A DNA stretch of 64,000 bases from Azospirillum sp. TSH58. GTDB taxonomy: Bacteria > Pseudomonadota > Alphaproteobacteria > Azospirillales > Azospirillaceae. The position numbers and the translations under genes are program-made. The stretch spans positions 497,001 to 561,000 of the forward strand of contig NZ_CP022363.1 of the NCBI RefSeq assembly GCF_003119115.1, in the 5' to 3' direction. The notes under the pieces are model-generated. The model worked only from the letters and a program-made list of their open reading frames with translations. It made no database searches and was not told the DNA's origin. Of this stretch, positions 34,439 through 43,243 are shown piece by piece. The first letter of the stretch is position 1. Each line of letters opens with the position of its first letter.

Positions 34439-35494
34439 TCACCCGTGGCCGCCTTGCTTTCCGGACACCATGCGCCAGAGCGGCTCGATCACCGTGTGCA
34501 CCAGAGGGATCAGCAGGGCGCCGAGCAGCAGCCCGAACACCCCGGCCCCTGCCGCCCCGACCAGCCATTCCACCGCGGCCTTCGCCGCCGGCACGGCCTC
34601 TCCCGCCGCCACGGCGGCCCCGTGGATCGCGTGCCCGACCGCGGTCAGACCGAAGCCTTCCAACCCATGGATGACGATGCCGCCGCCGACCCACAGCATG
34701 GCGGCGGTGCCGACCAGGGCCAGCAGCTTCAGGAACACCGGCATCCCCTTGACCAGCCCGCGCCCGATCGCCTGCGTCACCGGGGCGAGCGCCCGGTCGG
34801 CCCCGCCCGGCGCAGCGGGAGAGGGGGTGCGCAACCCCAGGAGGCTGGCCGCCGGGCGCCCGTTCTGCGCCAGCGACAGGCCGACGTCGTCCGCCTTCAC
34901 GATCAGCGCCACCGCGCCGTAGACGAGGCCGGTGATGCCCGCCCCGACGATCGCGAGAACGGCGGCCTGCATCCAGAAGGACGAGGTTTCGGCGGCGACC
35001 GTGGACAGGACGATGGCCATGATCTCCGCCGACAGGATTAGGTCGGTCTTGATGGCGCTGTTGACCTTCTCCCGCTCGAACTGCGCGGCGTCCTGCCCCG
35101 CGGCGCCCGCTCCCTCGGCGCCCTCATGCGCCGCGTGGGGGCGCAGCGCCTCCCACACCTTCTCCGCCCCCTCGTAGCAGAGGAAGCCGCCGCCGAGCAT
35201 CAGCAGCGGCGTGATCGCCCAGGGCGCGACGAGGCTGAGCGCCAGCGCCAGGGGCAGCAGGAACACCAGCTTGTTCTTCAGCGAGCCCAGCGCGATCTTG
35301 CCGATGATCGGCAGTTCCCGGTCGGCGCTGAACCCGACCATGTAGCGCGGCGTCACCGCGGCGTCGTCCACCACCACCCCGGCGGCCTTGGCTCCGGCCC
35401 GCGCCGCCTGCCCCGCGGCGTCGTCCAGCGAGGCCGCGGCGACCTTCGCCAACCCGGCCACATCGTCCAGCAATGCGATCAGTCCCGTGCTCAA
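34439..35494 (-). CDS. DUF808 (YedI-like) inner-membrane protein
   Basis: 351 residues from a TTG start at 35494 (LSTGLIALLDDVAGLAKVAA), chosen because GGAGGGGAG lies 8 nt upstream and family members start at this point. The soluble N-terminus with DDAAVTPRYMVGF and RELPIIGKIALGSLKNKLVF is followed by seven or more membrane helices (LLPLALALSLVAPWAITPLL, LILSAEIMAIVLSTVA, AVLAIVGAGITGLVYGAVAL and others). The E. coli homologue YedI is uncharacterised. The gene stands alone between two regulators and no role can be assigned. Confidence 0.9.
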   Translation of the reverse strand: MSTGLIALLDDVAGLAKVAAASLDDAAGQAARAGAKAAGVVVDDAAVTPRYMVGFSADRELPIIGKIALGSLKNKLVFLLPLALALSLVAPWAITPLLMLGGGFLCYEGAEKVWEALRPHAAHEGAEGAGAAGQDAAQFEREKVNSAIKTDLILSAEIMAIVLSTVAAETSSFWMQAAVLAIVGAGITGLVYGAVALIVKADDVGLSLAQNGRPAASLLGLRTPSPAAPGGADRALAPVTQAIGRGLVKGMPVFLKLLALVGTAAMLWVGGGIVIHGLEGFGLTAVGHAIHGAAVAAGEAVPAAKAAVEWLVGAAGAGVFGLLLGALLIPLVHTVIEPLWRMVSGKQGGHG

Positions 35495-35572
35495 GGCTTT
35501 GGCTCCCCTCCGTACCGGCGTCCATGGAGCAGACAACGCGGCCGGGGGCAAGCCGGACCTTCGGAGGGCCGG

Positions 35573-36181
35573 TCAGCCGTCGGCCAACTCGTCGGCGGTG
35601 AGCATGTGGAGATCCGGGTCCGGCGTGTCCCGGCCGTCGTCCAGATACAGCACCCGGTCCACCAGAACGAGGACGCGCACGCCGTCCACCGGGACGACGC
35701 TCAGCCGCCGGTTGATGACGGCGTTGCGGAAGGCCACGGCCCGGTCATTGTAGGAGACCGACAGGACGTCGTTGGTTCCCTCCAGCATGGGCAGGGCGTG
35801 GCGCTCCATCATCTCCGCGGTCAGGCCGTCGATGCGTGGCAGCAACGAGGAGCCGACGATGTCGAAGCGGTGCCGCTCGATCCATCGGGCCAGCGGCGGG
35901 GACACCGCCTGCGCGATCAGGCCCGGCGTGTAGAGGGTGCATTTCTCGTTCATGCTCCGCACCATCGCCTTCAGGCCGAGGAAGGTGGGATGGTGCCGGA
36001 AATGTCCGGTCAGGACGTCGCGCAACAGCGCCTGCTCCCGCGGGTCGGGCAGGGTGGCACCGGATTCCCAGCGGGCAACGGTTTCCTCGGTGGAGGCCAG
36101 CATGACGGCAAACTGCGCGGTGGTCAGGCCATGCAGCCTTCGCAACGCGCGTACGATCTGCGGCCACTCATGCACCGGCAC
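35573..36181 (-). CDS. HTH (Xre-like) protein with unknown C-terminal domain
   Basis: 202 residues from GTG 36181, with GGAG 8 nt upstream. Residues 1-55 form a Cro/Xre-type HTH in which LTTAQFAVMLASTEETVARW plus ESGATLPDPREQALLRDVL is characteristic of antitoxin/MqsA-like regulators. Residues 85-190 form an unassigned mixed alpha/beta domain (TLYTPGLIAQAVSPPLARWI, SVSYNDRAVAFRNAVINRRL and VRVLVLVDRVLYLDDG), probably ligand sensing; it recalls a PAS-like fold but I cannot prove it. No toxin gene adjoins. Confidence 0.75.
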   Translation of the reverse strand: MPVHEWPQIVRALRRLHGLTTAQFAVMLASTEETVARWESGATLPDPREQALLRDVLTGHFRHHPTFLGLKAMVRSMNEKCTLYTPGLIAQAVSPPLARWIERHRFDIVGSSLLPRIDGLTAEMMERHALPMLEGTNDVLSVSYNDRAVAFRNAVINRRLSVVPVDGVRVLVLVDRVLYLDDGRDTPDPDLHMLTADELADG

Positions 36182-36377
36182 AGACGGCTCTCCAGATTAT
36201 CTCCAGGGGCAATGACGAGAGGATACGTGATCCCCCGGCAAACACATACGCAATCATGTGGGAAGAGTCATACCGGAGTATCCAGTTTTTTTGGTTCGCT
36301 CTACCGACTGTTTTGATCCTAAACGCTTGAGGAAGCTGTAATTTTTCGGACTTGCTGCTCTGCGGGCATAGCGCTTC

Positions 36378-36394
36378 TGGTATCGGGTATACCA
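36378..36394. promoter_or_regulatory. Inverted repeat upstream of the 64-aa gene
   Basis: TGGTAT-N5-ATACCA lies 37 bp before the ATG at 36432, in an AT-richer 250-bp gap. It could be an operator overlapping the promoter. ATACC-N3-GTAT-like sequence occurs about 100 bp further upstream. Confidence 0.4.
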
Positions 36395-36431
36395 CGGCAC
36401 AATAACCCCACCAGCAAAGAGGAGACACATC

Positions 36432-36626
36432 ATGGCTTACGCTTCCGCCCATCACAGCCATCACGACGGCCTTCTGTCGAGCATCGCCAAGGGTGTTACG
36501 GAGTTCGCCAGCGCTTGGTTCTCGGCCACTCCGTTGTATATCGTATACCAAGCCGTGTCGTCCGGCACCTACGCTCCGGCGGCCAGCACTTCGACGCTCG
36601 ATCTGCCGACGCTGATGCGCGAATGA
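36432..36626 (+). CDS. Small orphan protein, 64 aa
   Basis: It has a strong GAGGAG site 9 nt before ATG 36432 and its own terminator, so it forms a complete one-gene unit. The His/Ser-rich N-terminus (AYASAHHSHHDG) is followed by an amphipathic helix (LSSIAKGVTEFASAWFSAT) and PLYIVYQAVSSGTY, ending in a Ser/Thr-rich tail. No family is recognised. It has no Cys and no full membrane span. Confidence 0.7.
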   Translation: MAYASAHHSHHDGLLSSIAKGVTEFASAWFSATPLYIVYQAVSSGTYAPAASTSTLDLPTLMRE

Positions 36627-36681
36627 CCGGCGCCAGGGCCTTCCGGCCCCACGACGCGGCGGCCCGCCCATCCGGGCCGGA

Positions 36682-36715
36682 AAAAAGGACCGACTCCTTC
36701 GGAGCGGTCCTTTTT
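36682..36715 (+). terminator. Rho-independent terminator after the 64-aa gene
   Basis: AAAAAGGACCG / CGGTCCTTTTT makes an 11-bp stem with a CTCC-TTCG-GAG inner helix. The flanking A and T runs make it bidirectional. Confidence 0.92.
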
Positions 36716-36840
36716 CGTTTTGCCCATCGGTCCACCCGACGATCATAGGATCGTCGCTGTCCCGGATCGCTAGACGACCCTTTGCCAATCAGCACTCTTG
36801 CGGAAATGCCCCAGCCAGGTCATAAAATCAGGCCATAAAA

Positions 36841-36854
36841 TGAGTGAGCACTCA
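36841..36854. promoter_or_regulatory. TetR operator candidate (site 1)
   Basis: TGAGTG-AG-CACTCA, a perfect dyad 14 bp before the TetR start codon. The same arms recur at 37458-37475 upstream of the SDR gene. Confidence 0.65.
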
Positions 36855-36868
36855 ATCGAGATGGTGGC

Positions 36869-37441
36869 ATGGCCCGGCCGTTGAGCGAGGACAAGCGAAC
36901 CGCGATCCTGTCGGCCGCCGCGCACTGGGTGGCGGAGGAGGGGCTGTCGGCCCGCACCGCGAAGATCGCCAAGTCGGCCGCGGTGGCGGAAGGCACCATC
37001 TTCAATTACTTCCCCACAAAGGACGATCTGCTCAACGAACTCTACGTCGCGTTGAAGTGCGAACTCGGCGACGCGATGCTGGCCGGCTTCCTCCAGCGCG
37101 AGGAGCTTCCCGGCCGTTGGGAAATGATCTGGGACGCGTACATCGACTGGAGCGTCGGGAACGACGTCAAGCGCCGGGCGCTCCGCCAACTGCGCGTGTC
37201 CGGGACGATCACGCCGGAAAGCCGGAAGGCGGCGCTTGGCGCGATGGAGGCGATGGCGACGGCCCTGTTCGATGGACCGGACGCGGACAGAGCGCGCTCG
37301 TCGTCGCGCGAGTTCACGGCCGCGGTGTTCGAGGCGCTCGCCGAGATGACGATCGAACTGATCGCCAAGAACCCGTCCGCGCACGCGCTCTACCGACGCA
37401 AGGGGTTCGAGAGCTTCTGGCGGGCGACAAGCGGGGACTGA
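36869..37441 (+). CDS. TetR-family regulator
   Basis: 190 residues. HTH at residues 8-55: LSEDKRTAILSAAAHWVAEE, LSARTAKIAKSAAVAEGTIF and NYFPTKDDLLNELYVALK. The C-terminal ligand domain is helical and not classifiable. A dyad overlapping its promoter and a similar dyad in front of the SDR gene downstream suggest it represses itself and that gene, probably releasing them when a toxic or lipophilic compound binds. Confidence 0.93.
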   Translation: MARPLSEDKRTAILSAAAHWVAEEGLSARTAKIAKSAAVAEGTIFNYFPTKDDLLNELYVALKCELGDAMLAGFLQREELPGRWEMIWDAYIDWSVGNDVKRRALRQLRVSGTITPESRKAALGAMEAMATALFDGPDADRARSSSREFTAAVFEALAEMTIELIAKNPSAHALYRRKGFESFWRATSGD

Positions 37442-37457
37442 CCGTTTGCTCAAAAAA

Positions 37458-37475
37458 TGAGTGATTGGGCACTCA
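37458..37475. promoter_or_regulatory. TetR operator candidate (site 2)
   Basis: TGAGTG-N6-CACTCA, extended to ATGAGTG / CACTCAT with flanking bases, in the 94-bp gap before the SDR gene. The arms equal those of site 1 but the spacer is 6 instead of 2 nt. Confidence 0.55.
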
Positions 37476-37535
37476 TCTATCGTTTTTCGTCCTTCTGCAA
37501 ACGTCCTTCTGCGAACTATGGAAAGGGACAAGCCT

Positions 37536-38462
37536 ATGAACTGGACGGCCAGCGACATTCCTCCACAGGAGGGCCGCCGCGCGGTGATCACCGGCGCCAA
37601 CTCCGGCATCGGTTTCCATGCCGCGCTGGAACTGGCCCGCCACGGTGCCGAGATCGTCCTTCCGGCCCGCTCCGAAGCGAAGGCCGAGGACGCCATCCGA
37701 CGGATTCGGGCGGAGGTTCCGCAGGCCAAACTCACGCCGGCCCTTCTTGATCTCTCATCACGGCGCAGCGTGCGGCGCTTCGTGGAGACGATCGACGACC
37801 GCTTTCCCGGCGGATCGATCGATGTCCTGATCAACAACGCCGGCGTGATGGCTCTGCCGCGGCGCGAGTTGACCGAAGACGGCTTCGAACGGCAATTCGC
37901 AACGAACTTCCTCGGCCCCTTCGCCCTGACGGCCCTGCTGTTCCCACGCCTGAAGCCGGCGAGCGGAACCCGCATCGTCACGCTGGCAAGCCTCATCGTG
38001 CATCAGGGCAGGATCGATTTCGACAATCTGCAGTCGGAGCGCAAATATGTTTCGTTGTACGGCGCCTACGCCCAGTCCAAGCTCGCCGACCTGATCTTCG
38101 CCCTCGAACTCCAGCGCCGGTTGAGCAGGGCCGGCTCTCCCATTGCGAGCCTCGCGGCGCACCCGGGGATCGCCGTGACGAACCTGATGGCGCATTTCAC
38201 CGGCCTTTACAAACTGTTGGGGCGCTTCCTCACGCCGGTGATCGCGCAGAGCGCCGAGCGGGGGGCTCTGCCCGGGCTTTTCGCCGCCACCGCGCCCGAG
38301 GCGGCTGCCGGCGGCTATTACGGCCCCAACGGAGCCGGGGAACGCAAAGGCTTCCCGGCTCCGGCCAGGCTTCCGGCCGCCGCCGCGGACGAAGCGCTCG
38401 CGAGCCGGCTCTGGGACACCGCCGAGCGCCTTACCAAGACCCGATTCGACGTTGTCGGATAA
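37536..38462 (+). CDS. Short-chain dehydrogenase (retinol-dehydrogenase-like)
   Basis: 308 residues from ATG 37536 (MNWTASDIPPQEGRR) with AAGGG upstream. SDR motifs: VITGANSGIGFHAALELARH, LINNAGVM, Ser in LASL, YAQSKLADL (Tyr/Lys) and AAHPGIAVTNL. The length and the NSGIG plus HPG features place it with the extended retinol/protochlorophyllide-reductase-like SDRs that often oxidise or reduce hydrophobic alcohols or carbonyls. It is downstream of, and likely regulated by, the TetR gene. Confidence 0.9.
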   Translation: MNWTASDIPPQEGRRAVITGANSGIGFHAALELARHGAEIVLPARSEAKAEDAIRRIRAEVPQAKLTPALLDLSSRRSVRRFVETIDDRFPGGSIDVLINNAGVMALPRRELTEDGFERQFATNFLGPFALTALLFPRLKPASGTRIVTLASLIVHQGRIDFDNLQSERKYVSLYGAYAQSKLADLIFALELQRRLSRAGSPIASLAAHPGIAVTNLMAHFTGLYKLLGRFLTPVIAQSAERGALPGLFAATAPEAAAGGYYGPNGAGERKGFPAPARLPAAAADEALASRLWDTAERLTKTRFDVVG

Positions 38463-38471
38463 AAGGCGCTC

Positions 38472-40394
38472 CTACCCGGCGACCGTGAACGTCGCCGGCG
38501 GCGCGCCCCGGCGCTGCCGGTCCATCATCGTCAGCAACGCCTGATCGAGGAAGCCCGTGTAGGCGTTCATATCGAACAGCGGCCCATCATCGCGTCCGGC
38601 GCGCAGCCTGTCGCGAACCGCCGCAAGGCCGCCGCGGTCCTTCGCCCACCGGAGAACCACGCCCTCATACTGGGCCAGGGACTCCGTCACGAAGCCGGGA
38701 AGGCCCGCGATGTGGAGCAGGCTGGCGGCCACGCGCGACTGCAGCGTGTGCCCCGGACAGGTCACCAGCGGAAGTCCGACCCACAGCGCGTCGCTCGCCG
38801 TCGTGTGGGCGCCGTAATGCAGGGTGTCCAGCATCAGGTCGGCGTTCTGGAGCCGGGACAGATGGTGCTCCAAGGTCGGTGCCCAGGGCGCGAAGACGAC
38901 CCGGTCCGCTGCGATCCCCGCCGACGAGGCCGACCGCCGCAGATTCCCCTCGGCCTCCGCGGTCGTCCGGGCGAGCCACAGCACGGCGTCGGGAATTTGG
39001 TGCAGAAGGGCCATCCAGACGGCCCAGAGGTCGGGCGTGATCTTGTAGGCGTTGTTGAAGCAGGCGAGCACGAAGCCATCCGCCGGAAGCCCACAGGCCG
39101 ACCGCGGCGGCGGCGGCGGCGCGTCGTACCGGCGGTCCCGCGGCAGGAAGCAGCGCGGCATCCGCGCGACCGCCTCGGTGAAGCCGCTCTCCAGGTCGGG
39201 CGGCAGGGCGATGGGATCGGCGACGATGTAGTCGATCCAGGGTGCCCCCAGGGTGCCGGGATAGCCCAGGAACTGGACCTGGACCGGTGCCGGCCGGGCG
39301 GCGAGGATGTGCGGCCGCGGGTGGCCGGTGTAGCCCTTCAGGTCAATCAGGATGTCGACGCCGTCCCGCCGTATGGTCTCGGCGGCGGCCTCCGCCGTCA
39401 GGGAGTCGATGTCGATGAAGCGGTCGACGCCTTCGCGGATGCGGCGGCGCTCGACGCTGCCGTCGTCCGGGCCGTAGCTGTAGGCGAGCACCCGGAAACG
39501 CGACCGGTCGTGCAGCGCCAGCACCCCGGCCAGAAGCTGGGCGACCGGGTGCTGGCGGAAATCGTTCGACAGGTAGGCGATGGTGACGACGTCCGCCCTG
39601 CCGGGCTTCGTCTTCAACCGCACCGGCTTCGACCGGATCGTCTGCGCGTGCGCCCGCGCCGCCGCCAGCAGAGACCGGGCGGAAACGCGGTGGGACAGCA
39701 TCATGGAGGCCTGGACCGGCACGCCCTGCGCGGCGATGGACTCCAGCGCGACCGCGTCGTCGTCGAAGCTGGACCAGTCGCAGGACCGCTGCTTGGTCTG
39801 GATCAGCCCGACCGTGGCGGTCGGGTTCCCGGGCGCGATCCTCAGCGCGCGGCGGTAGGCGTCCGCCGCGGCGGCCAGCGTGTCCTGCCCCTTGAGGGCG
39901 GTTCCCAGATTGAACCACACCGCCGGGGCGTTCGGCGCCACCGCCGCCGCCCGACGGGCCAGACGCTCCGCCTCGGCGAGGCGTCCCAGTTGGAACAGCA
40001 CCGCCGAGAGGCTGAGCAGCGTGTCGGGACTCGCCGGGTGCAGCGACCGCGCCTGTTCGAGCACGTCGGCGGCGCGGTCGTAGGCGCCCATCCTGAACAG
40101 GGTGTTGCCGATGTTCAGAAGGATGCCGGGATGATGTGGATCGCATTGGCGCGCCCGCTCGAACGCGCTCAACGCGTCGTCGTAGCGCTGGCTTCCGAAG
40201 GCCGCGTTGCCGACCGCCGCGTGGAGGTCCCGCCCGAACCCGGCGATCTGCGGAGTCAGGGCGGCGCCCCTGGTCGCCTGTTCGAACAACGCGACGGCGC
40301 GCGCCAGATCGCCCTTCTGGGCCAGGGCCAGAGCGTCCGACAGTTTGCGCATGTCCGGCGTGGAAGGAGCGCCGGATGGCCTGTTCTTGTTCAT
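38472..40394 (-). CDS. TPR-containing O-GlcNAc transferase-like glycosyltransferase (GT41/SPINDLY type)
   Basis: 640 residues. About five tetratricopeptide repeats occupy residues 15-200 (HPGILLNIGNTLFRMGAYDR, SPDTLLSLSAVLFQLGRLAE, NAPAVWFNLGTALKGQ). The GT41 catalytic region covers residues 265-620: VTIAYLSNDFRQHPVAQLL, DILIDLKGYTGHPRPHILAA, PVQVQFLGYPGTLGAPWIDY, FNNAYKITPDLWAVWMALL, YGAHTTASDALWVGLPLVTC. All segments of the UDP-GlcNAc site used by OGT homologues appear. Bacterial members glycosylate proteins or make cell-surface glycans; the acceptor is not known. The gene is alone, without flanking flagellar or polysaccharide genes. Confidence 0.9.
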   Translation of the reverse strand: MNKNRPSGAPSTPDMRKLSDALALAQKGDLARAVALFEQATRGAALTPQIAGFGRDLHAAVGNAAFGSQRYDDALSAFERARQCDPHHPGILLNIGNTLFRMGAYDRAADVLEQARSLHPASPDTLLSLSAVLFQLGRLAEAERLARRAAAVAPNAPAVWFNLGTALKGQDTLAAAADAYRRALRIAPGNPTATVGLIQTKQRSCDWSSFDDDAVALESIAAQGVPVQASMMLSHRVSARSLLAAARAHAQTIRSKPVRLKTKPGRADVVTIAYLSNDFRQHPVAQLLAGVLALHDRSRFRVLAYSYGPDDGSVERRRIREGVDRFIDIDSLTAEAAAETIRRDGVDILIDLKGYTGHPRPHILAARPAPVQVQFLGYPGTLGAPWIDYIVADPIALPPDLESGFTEAVARMPRCFLPRDRRYDAPPPPPRSACGLPADGFVLACFNNAYKITPDLWAVWMALLHQIPDAVLWLARTTAEAEGNLRRSASSAGIAADRVVFAPWAPTLEHHLSRLQNADLMLDTLHYGAHTTASDALWVGLPLVTCPGHTLQSRVAASLLHIAGLPGFVTESLAQYEGVVLRWAKDRGGLAAVRDRLRAGRDDGPLFDMNAYTGFLDQALLTMMDRQRRGAPPATFTVAG

Positions 40395-40588
40395 GGACGA
40401 TACAACCCGGATTGCTTCGGTTCACCCAACACACCGAACCGCGCTGCGTCTGCCGCAGCCCGGTCCGTGCGAGCCGCACCGCCATGGCGACGCGCTCTAT
40501 CAGGGCAAGCTAACGCTTCGCCACCCCGGCGAGGAGAGCGTTGTCGTCGGGCCAGCCTCCACACGCAGCCCGCGCTGCTGGGGAGCCG

Positions 40589-41284
40589 TCAGGCGTCCCC
40601 GGCGATCTCCGCCAGAAGCTGGACCTGGAAGGACAGCAGGAAGGCCGCCCGCTCCTGAGCCCGCGCCCGGCCGGCCGAGGTCTGCATGGTGTTGGGAAGG
40701 AGCAGCAGCTTCGCCTTGAAATGGTCCAGCGCGTATTGCAGGTCATCCAGCGGGCGGGTCTCGGCCATCGGGTCCTCGCCGTGGAACAGCGCCCGCTTCA
40801 TCAGGCCGGAGGTGGCGAAGCAGCGGGCGATGCCGATGGCCCCCAGGCTTTCCAGACGGTCGGCGTCCTGGACCAGCTTCGCCTCCACGGTCAGCGGCGG
40901 GATGCCGGCGGAGTAGCTGTGCGCCTCGATGGCGTGGCGGGTGGCGGGGATCAGCGCGTCCGGGAAGCCCATGCCGCGCAGAACCTCCTCCGCCCGGTCC
41001 GCCGACAGGCGGGAGGCGCGGCTGCGGTCCGGATGGTCCTTCGGCACGTTCACGATGTCGTGGAGCAGGGCGGCGGCCAGCACGACCAGCATGTCGGCCA
41101 GCGTATCGGACGACGGTCCGCCGTCCCGCTCGGCCTCCGCCGCGGCCAGGGCCTTGGCGGTGCGCCAGACGCGAAGAAGATGGCCGACATCGTGCGCCGG
41201 ATCTTCGGCCACGTTGGAACGCAGCCACGTGGTGATGGAGCTTTCCCAGACATCGACATCGCTGAGCACAACATCTTTTGGCAT
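40589..41284 (-). CDS. HD-domain phosphohydrolase (YedJ-like)
   Basis: 231 residues from ATG 41284 with GAGGA upstream. Metal-binding residues of the HD superfamily are visible: [10 protein letters not shown] (His31-Asp32), [10 protein letters not shown] (His75-Asp76) and QDADRLE (Asp140). The [20 protein letters not shown] string is typical of the E. coli YedJ/YpgQ nucleotide-pyrophosphohydrolase-like group. It is likely a cytoplasmic metal-dependent phosphohydrolase of nucleotides; the substrate is unproven. It is divergent from the ABC exporter. Confidence 0.88.
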   Translation of the reverse strand: MPKDVVLSDVDVWESSITTWLRSNVAEDPAHDVGHLLRVWRTAKALAAAEAERDGGPSSDTLADMLVVLAAALLHDIVNVPKDHPDRSRASRLSADRAEEVLRGMGFPDALIPATRHAIEAHSYSAGIPPLTVEAKLVQDADRLESLGAIGIARCFATSGLMKRALFHGEDPMAETRPLDDLQYALDHFKAKLLLLPNTMQTSAGRARAQERAAFLLSFQVQLLAEIAGDA

Positions 41285-41510
41285 GAGCGCTCGTCCTCTT
41301 TCGTGCTTTTTACATAATATGGGGATGGGCGGGGCTGTTGTCCCGAAATCATTTGTGGGCGGGCATCCCCCACCCCGAATCGGGACTCCCAAATCAGGCC
41401 CTCCTTATCCGGAATGGTTGCGTCGCGCCGAATGCCCGGTGACCGCGCGCCGCCCCGCCGTTAAGGTGACGCCCGCCCGGACCGGGCCGACCGACAGGCA
41501 GAGGGGAGAC

Positions 41511-42437
41511 ATGCAGCCGATCATTCAGGTGCGTGGGCTGGAAAAGACCTACGCCACCGGCTTCCAGGCGCTGAAAGGGGTCGATCTCGACATCCGCCGC
41601 GGCGAGATCTTCGCCCTGCTGGGGCCGAACGGCGCCGGCAAGACGACGCTCATCAGCATCGTCTGCGGCATCGTCAACGCCACCGCGGGCACCGTGACGG
41701 TCGACGGGCACGACATCGTGCGCGACTGGCGCGCCGCGCGCGCGCTGATCGGCCTCGTCCCGCAGGAGCTGACGACCGAGGCGTTCGAGAGCGTCTGGGC
41801 CACCGTCAGCTTCAGCCGCGGGCTGTTCGGCAAGGCGCCCGATCCCGCCCACATCGAGAAGGTGCTGAAGGACCTGTCCCTCTGGAACAAGAAGGACAGC
41901 AAGGTCATGGCGCTGTCCGGCGGCATGAAGCGCCGCGTGATGATCGCCAAGGCCCTGTCGCACGAGCCACGCATCCTCTTCCTCGACGAGCCGACCGCCG
42001 GTGTGGACGTGGAGCTTCGCCGCGGCATGTGGGAGATGATCGGACGCCTGCGCGACAGCGGGGTGACCATCATCCTGACCACCCACTACATCGAGGAGGC
42101 GGAGGAGATGGCCGACAGCATCGGCGTCATCTCCAACGGCCGGATCGTGCTGGTCGAGGACAAGGCGGCGCTGATGCGCAAGCTGGGCAAGCGGCTGCTG
42201 ACCCTGCAGCTCCAGAACCCGCTGGACTCCATCCCGGCGGAGCTGGCCGGCTACCCCCTGACCCTGTCCGGCGACGGGCGGGAGCTGGTCTACAGCTTCG
42301 ACACGCAGGACGACCAGACGGGCATCGCCCGGCTTCTCCGCAAGCTCGGCGACCACGGCATCGATTTCACGAACCTGCACACCGAGGAAAGCTCCCTCGA
42401 GGAGATCTTCGTCAGCCTTGTGAAGGAGCGGGCATGA
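41511..42437 (+). CDS. ABC exporter ATP-binding protein (YadG-like)
   Basis: 308 residues from ATG 41511 with GGGGAG upstream. Walker [10 protein letters not shown]-loop VPQELT, signature ALSGGMKRR, Walker [12 protein letters not shown] and H-loop TTHY are intact. The C-terminal extra 80 residues ([20 protein letters not shown]) are as in YadG/NodI-type ATPases. Its TGA overlaps the ATG of the permease (ATGA), giving a two-gene ABC-2 exporter. The exported molecule is not known for the YadGH group. Confidence 0.93.
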   Translation: MQPIIQVRGLEKTYATGFQALKGVDLDIRRGEIFALLGPNGAGKTTLISIVCGIVNATAGTVTVDGHDIVRDWRAARALIGLVPQELTTEAFESVWATVSFSRGLFGKAPDPAHIEKVLKDLSLWNKKDSKVMALSGGMKRRVMIAKALSHEPRILFLDEPTAGVDVELRRGMWEMIGRLRDSGVTIILTTHYIEEAEEMADSIGVISNGRIVLVEDKAALMRKLGKRLLTLQLQNPLDSIPAELAGYPLTLSGDGRELVYSFDTQDDQTGIARLLRKLGDHGIDFTNLHTEESSLEEIFVSLVKERA

Positions 42438-43207
42438 CCTCCCCCATCAACCTTCATGCGGTCAAGGCCATCTACCTGTTCGAACTGGCCCGCACCTGGC
42501 GCACGCTGTTCCAGAGCATCGCGGCGCCGGTCATCTCCACCTCGCTCTATTTCATCGTCTTCGGGGCGGCCATCGGCGGGCGCTTCACGGCGGTGGACGG
42601 GGTGACCTACGGCGCCTTCCTGGTGCCCGGCCTCGTCATGATGTCGGTGCTGACGGAGAGCGTGTCCAACGCCTCCTTCGGCATCTACATGCCGCGCTAT
42701 TCCGGCACGATCTACGAGGTGCTGTCGGCCCCGATCTCCGCCTTCGAGACGGTGCTCGGCTATGTCGGGGCGGCGGCGACCAAGTCGATGATCCTAGGCG
42801 TGCTGATCCTGCTGACGGCCCGGCTGTTCGTCGACTACTCGATCCAGCACCCGTTCTGGATGGTCGCCTTCCTGGTGCTGACCTCGGTCACCTTCAGCCT
42901 GTTCGGCTTCATCCTGGGCGTCTGGGCGGACGGCTGGGAAAAGCTGCAGATCGTGCCGATCCTGGTCATCACGCCGCTGGCCTTCCTCGGCGGCAGCTTC
43001 TACTCGATCAGCATGCTGCCACCGCTGTGGCAGAAGGTTACCCTGTTCAACCCGGTCGTCTATCTGGTCAGCGGCTTCCGCTGGAGCTTCTACGGGCAGG
43101 CCGACGTGCCGGTGGGGATCAGCCTCGCCATGACCGCCCTGTTCCTGGCGCTCTGCCTGACGGCGGTCTGGTGGATCTTCCGCACCGGCTACAAGCTGAA
43201 GAACTGA
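42434..43207 (+). CDS. ABC-2 exporter permease (YadH-like)
   Basis: 257 residues with six membrane segments (residues 25-46, 59-80, 108-130, 142-164, 172-190, 228-246). The ABC-2 core pattern [20 protein letters not shown] and the [20 protein letters not shown] loop are those of YadH. It pairs with the ATPase encoded just upstream. A strong hairpin separates it from the convergent GFA gene. Confidence 0.93.
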   Translation: MTSPINLHAVKAIYLFELARTWRTLFQSIAAPVISTSLYFIVFGAAIGGRFTAVDGVTYGAFLVPGLVMMSVLTESVSNASFGIYMPRYSGTIYEVLSAPISAFETVLGYVGAAATKSMILGVLILLTARLFVDYSIQHPFWMVAFLVLTSVTFSLFGFILGVWADGWEKLQIVPILVITPLAFLGGSFYSISMLPPLWQKVTLFNPVVYLVSGFRWSFYGQADVPVGISLAMTALFLALCLTAVWWIFRTGYKLKN

Positions 43208-43213
43208 CCGGCC

Positions 43214-43243
43214 CGGACGGCGGGGGTCATGCCCCGCCGTCCG
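43214..43243. terminator. Convergent terminator between ABC permease and GFA genes
   Basis: CGGACGGCGGGG / CCCCGCCGTCCG forms a 12-bp perfect stem with a 6-nt loop that includes the minus-strand stop codon. Three T follow shortly after on the plus strand. Confidence 0.65.

Noticed and set aside
34287-34922. A plus-strand frame starting directly at the AT-rich dyad after dctM
   Set aside because: It has no ribosome binding site and its body is antisense to the DUF808 gene.
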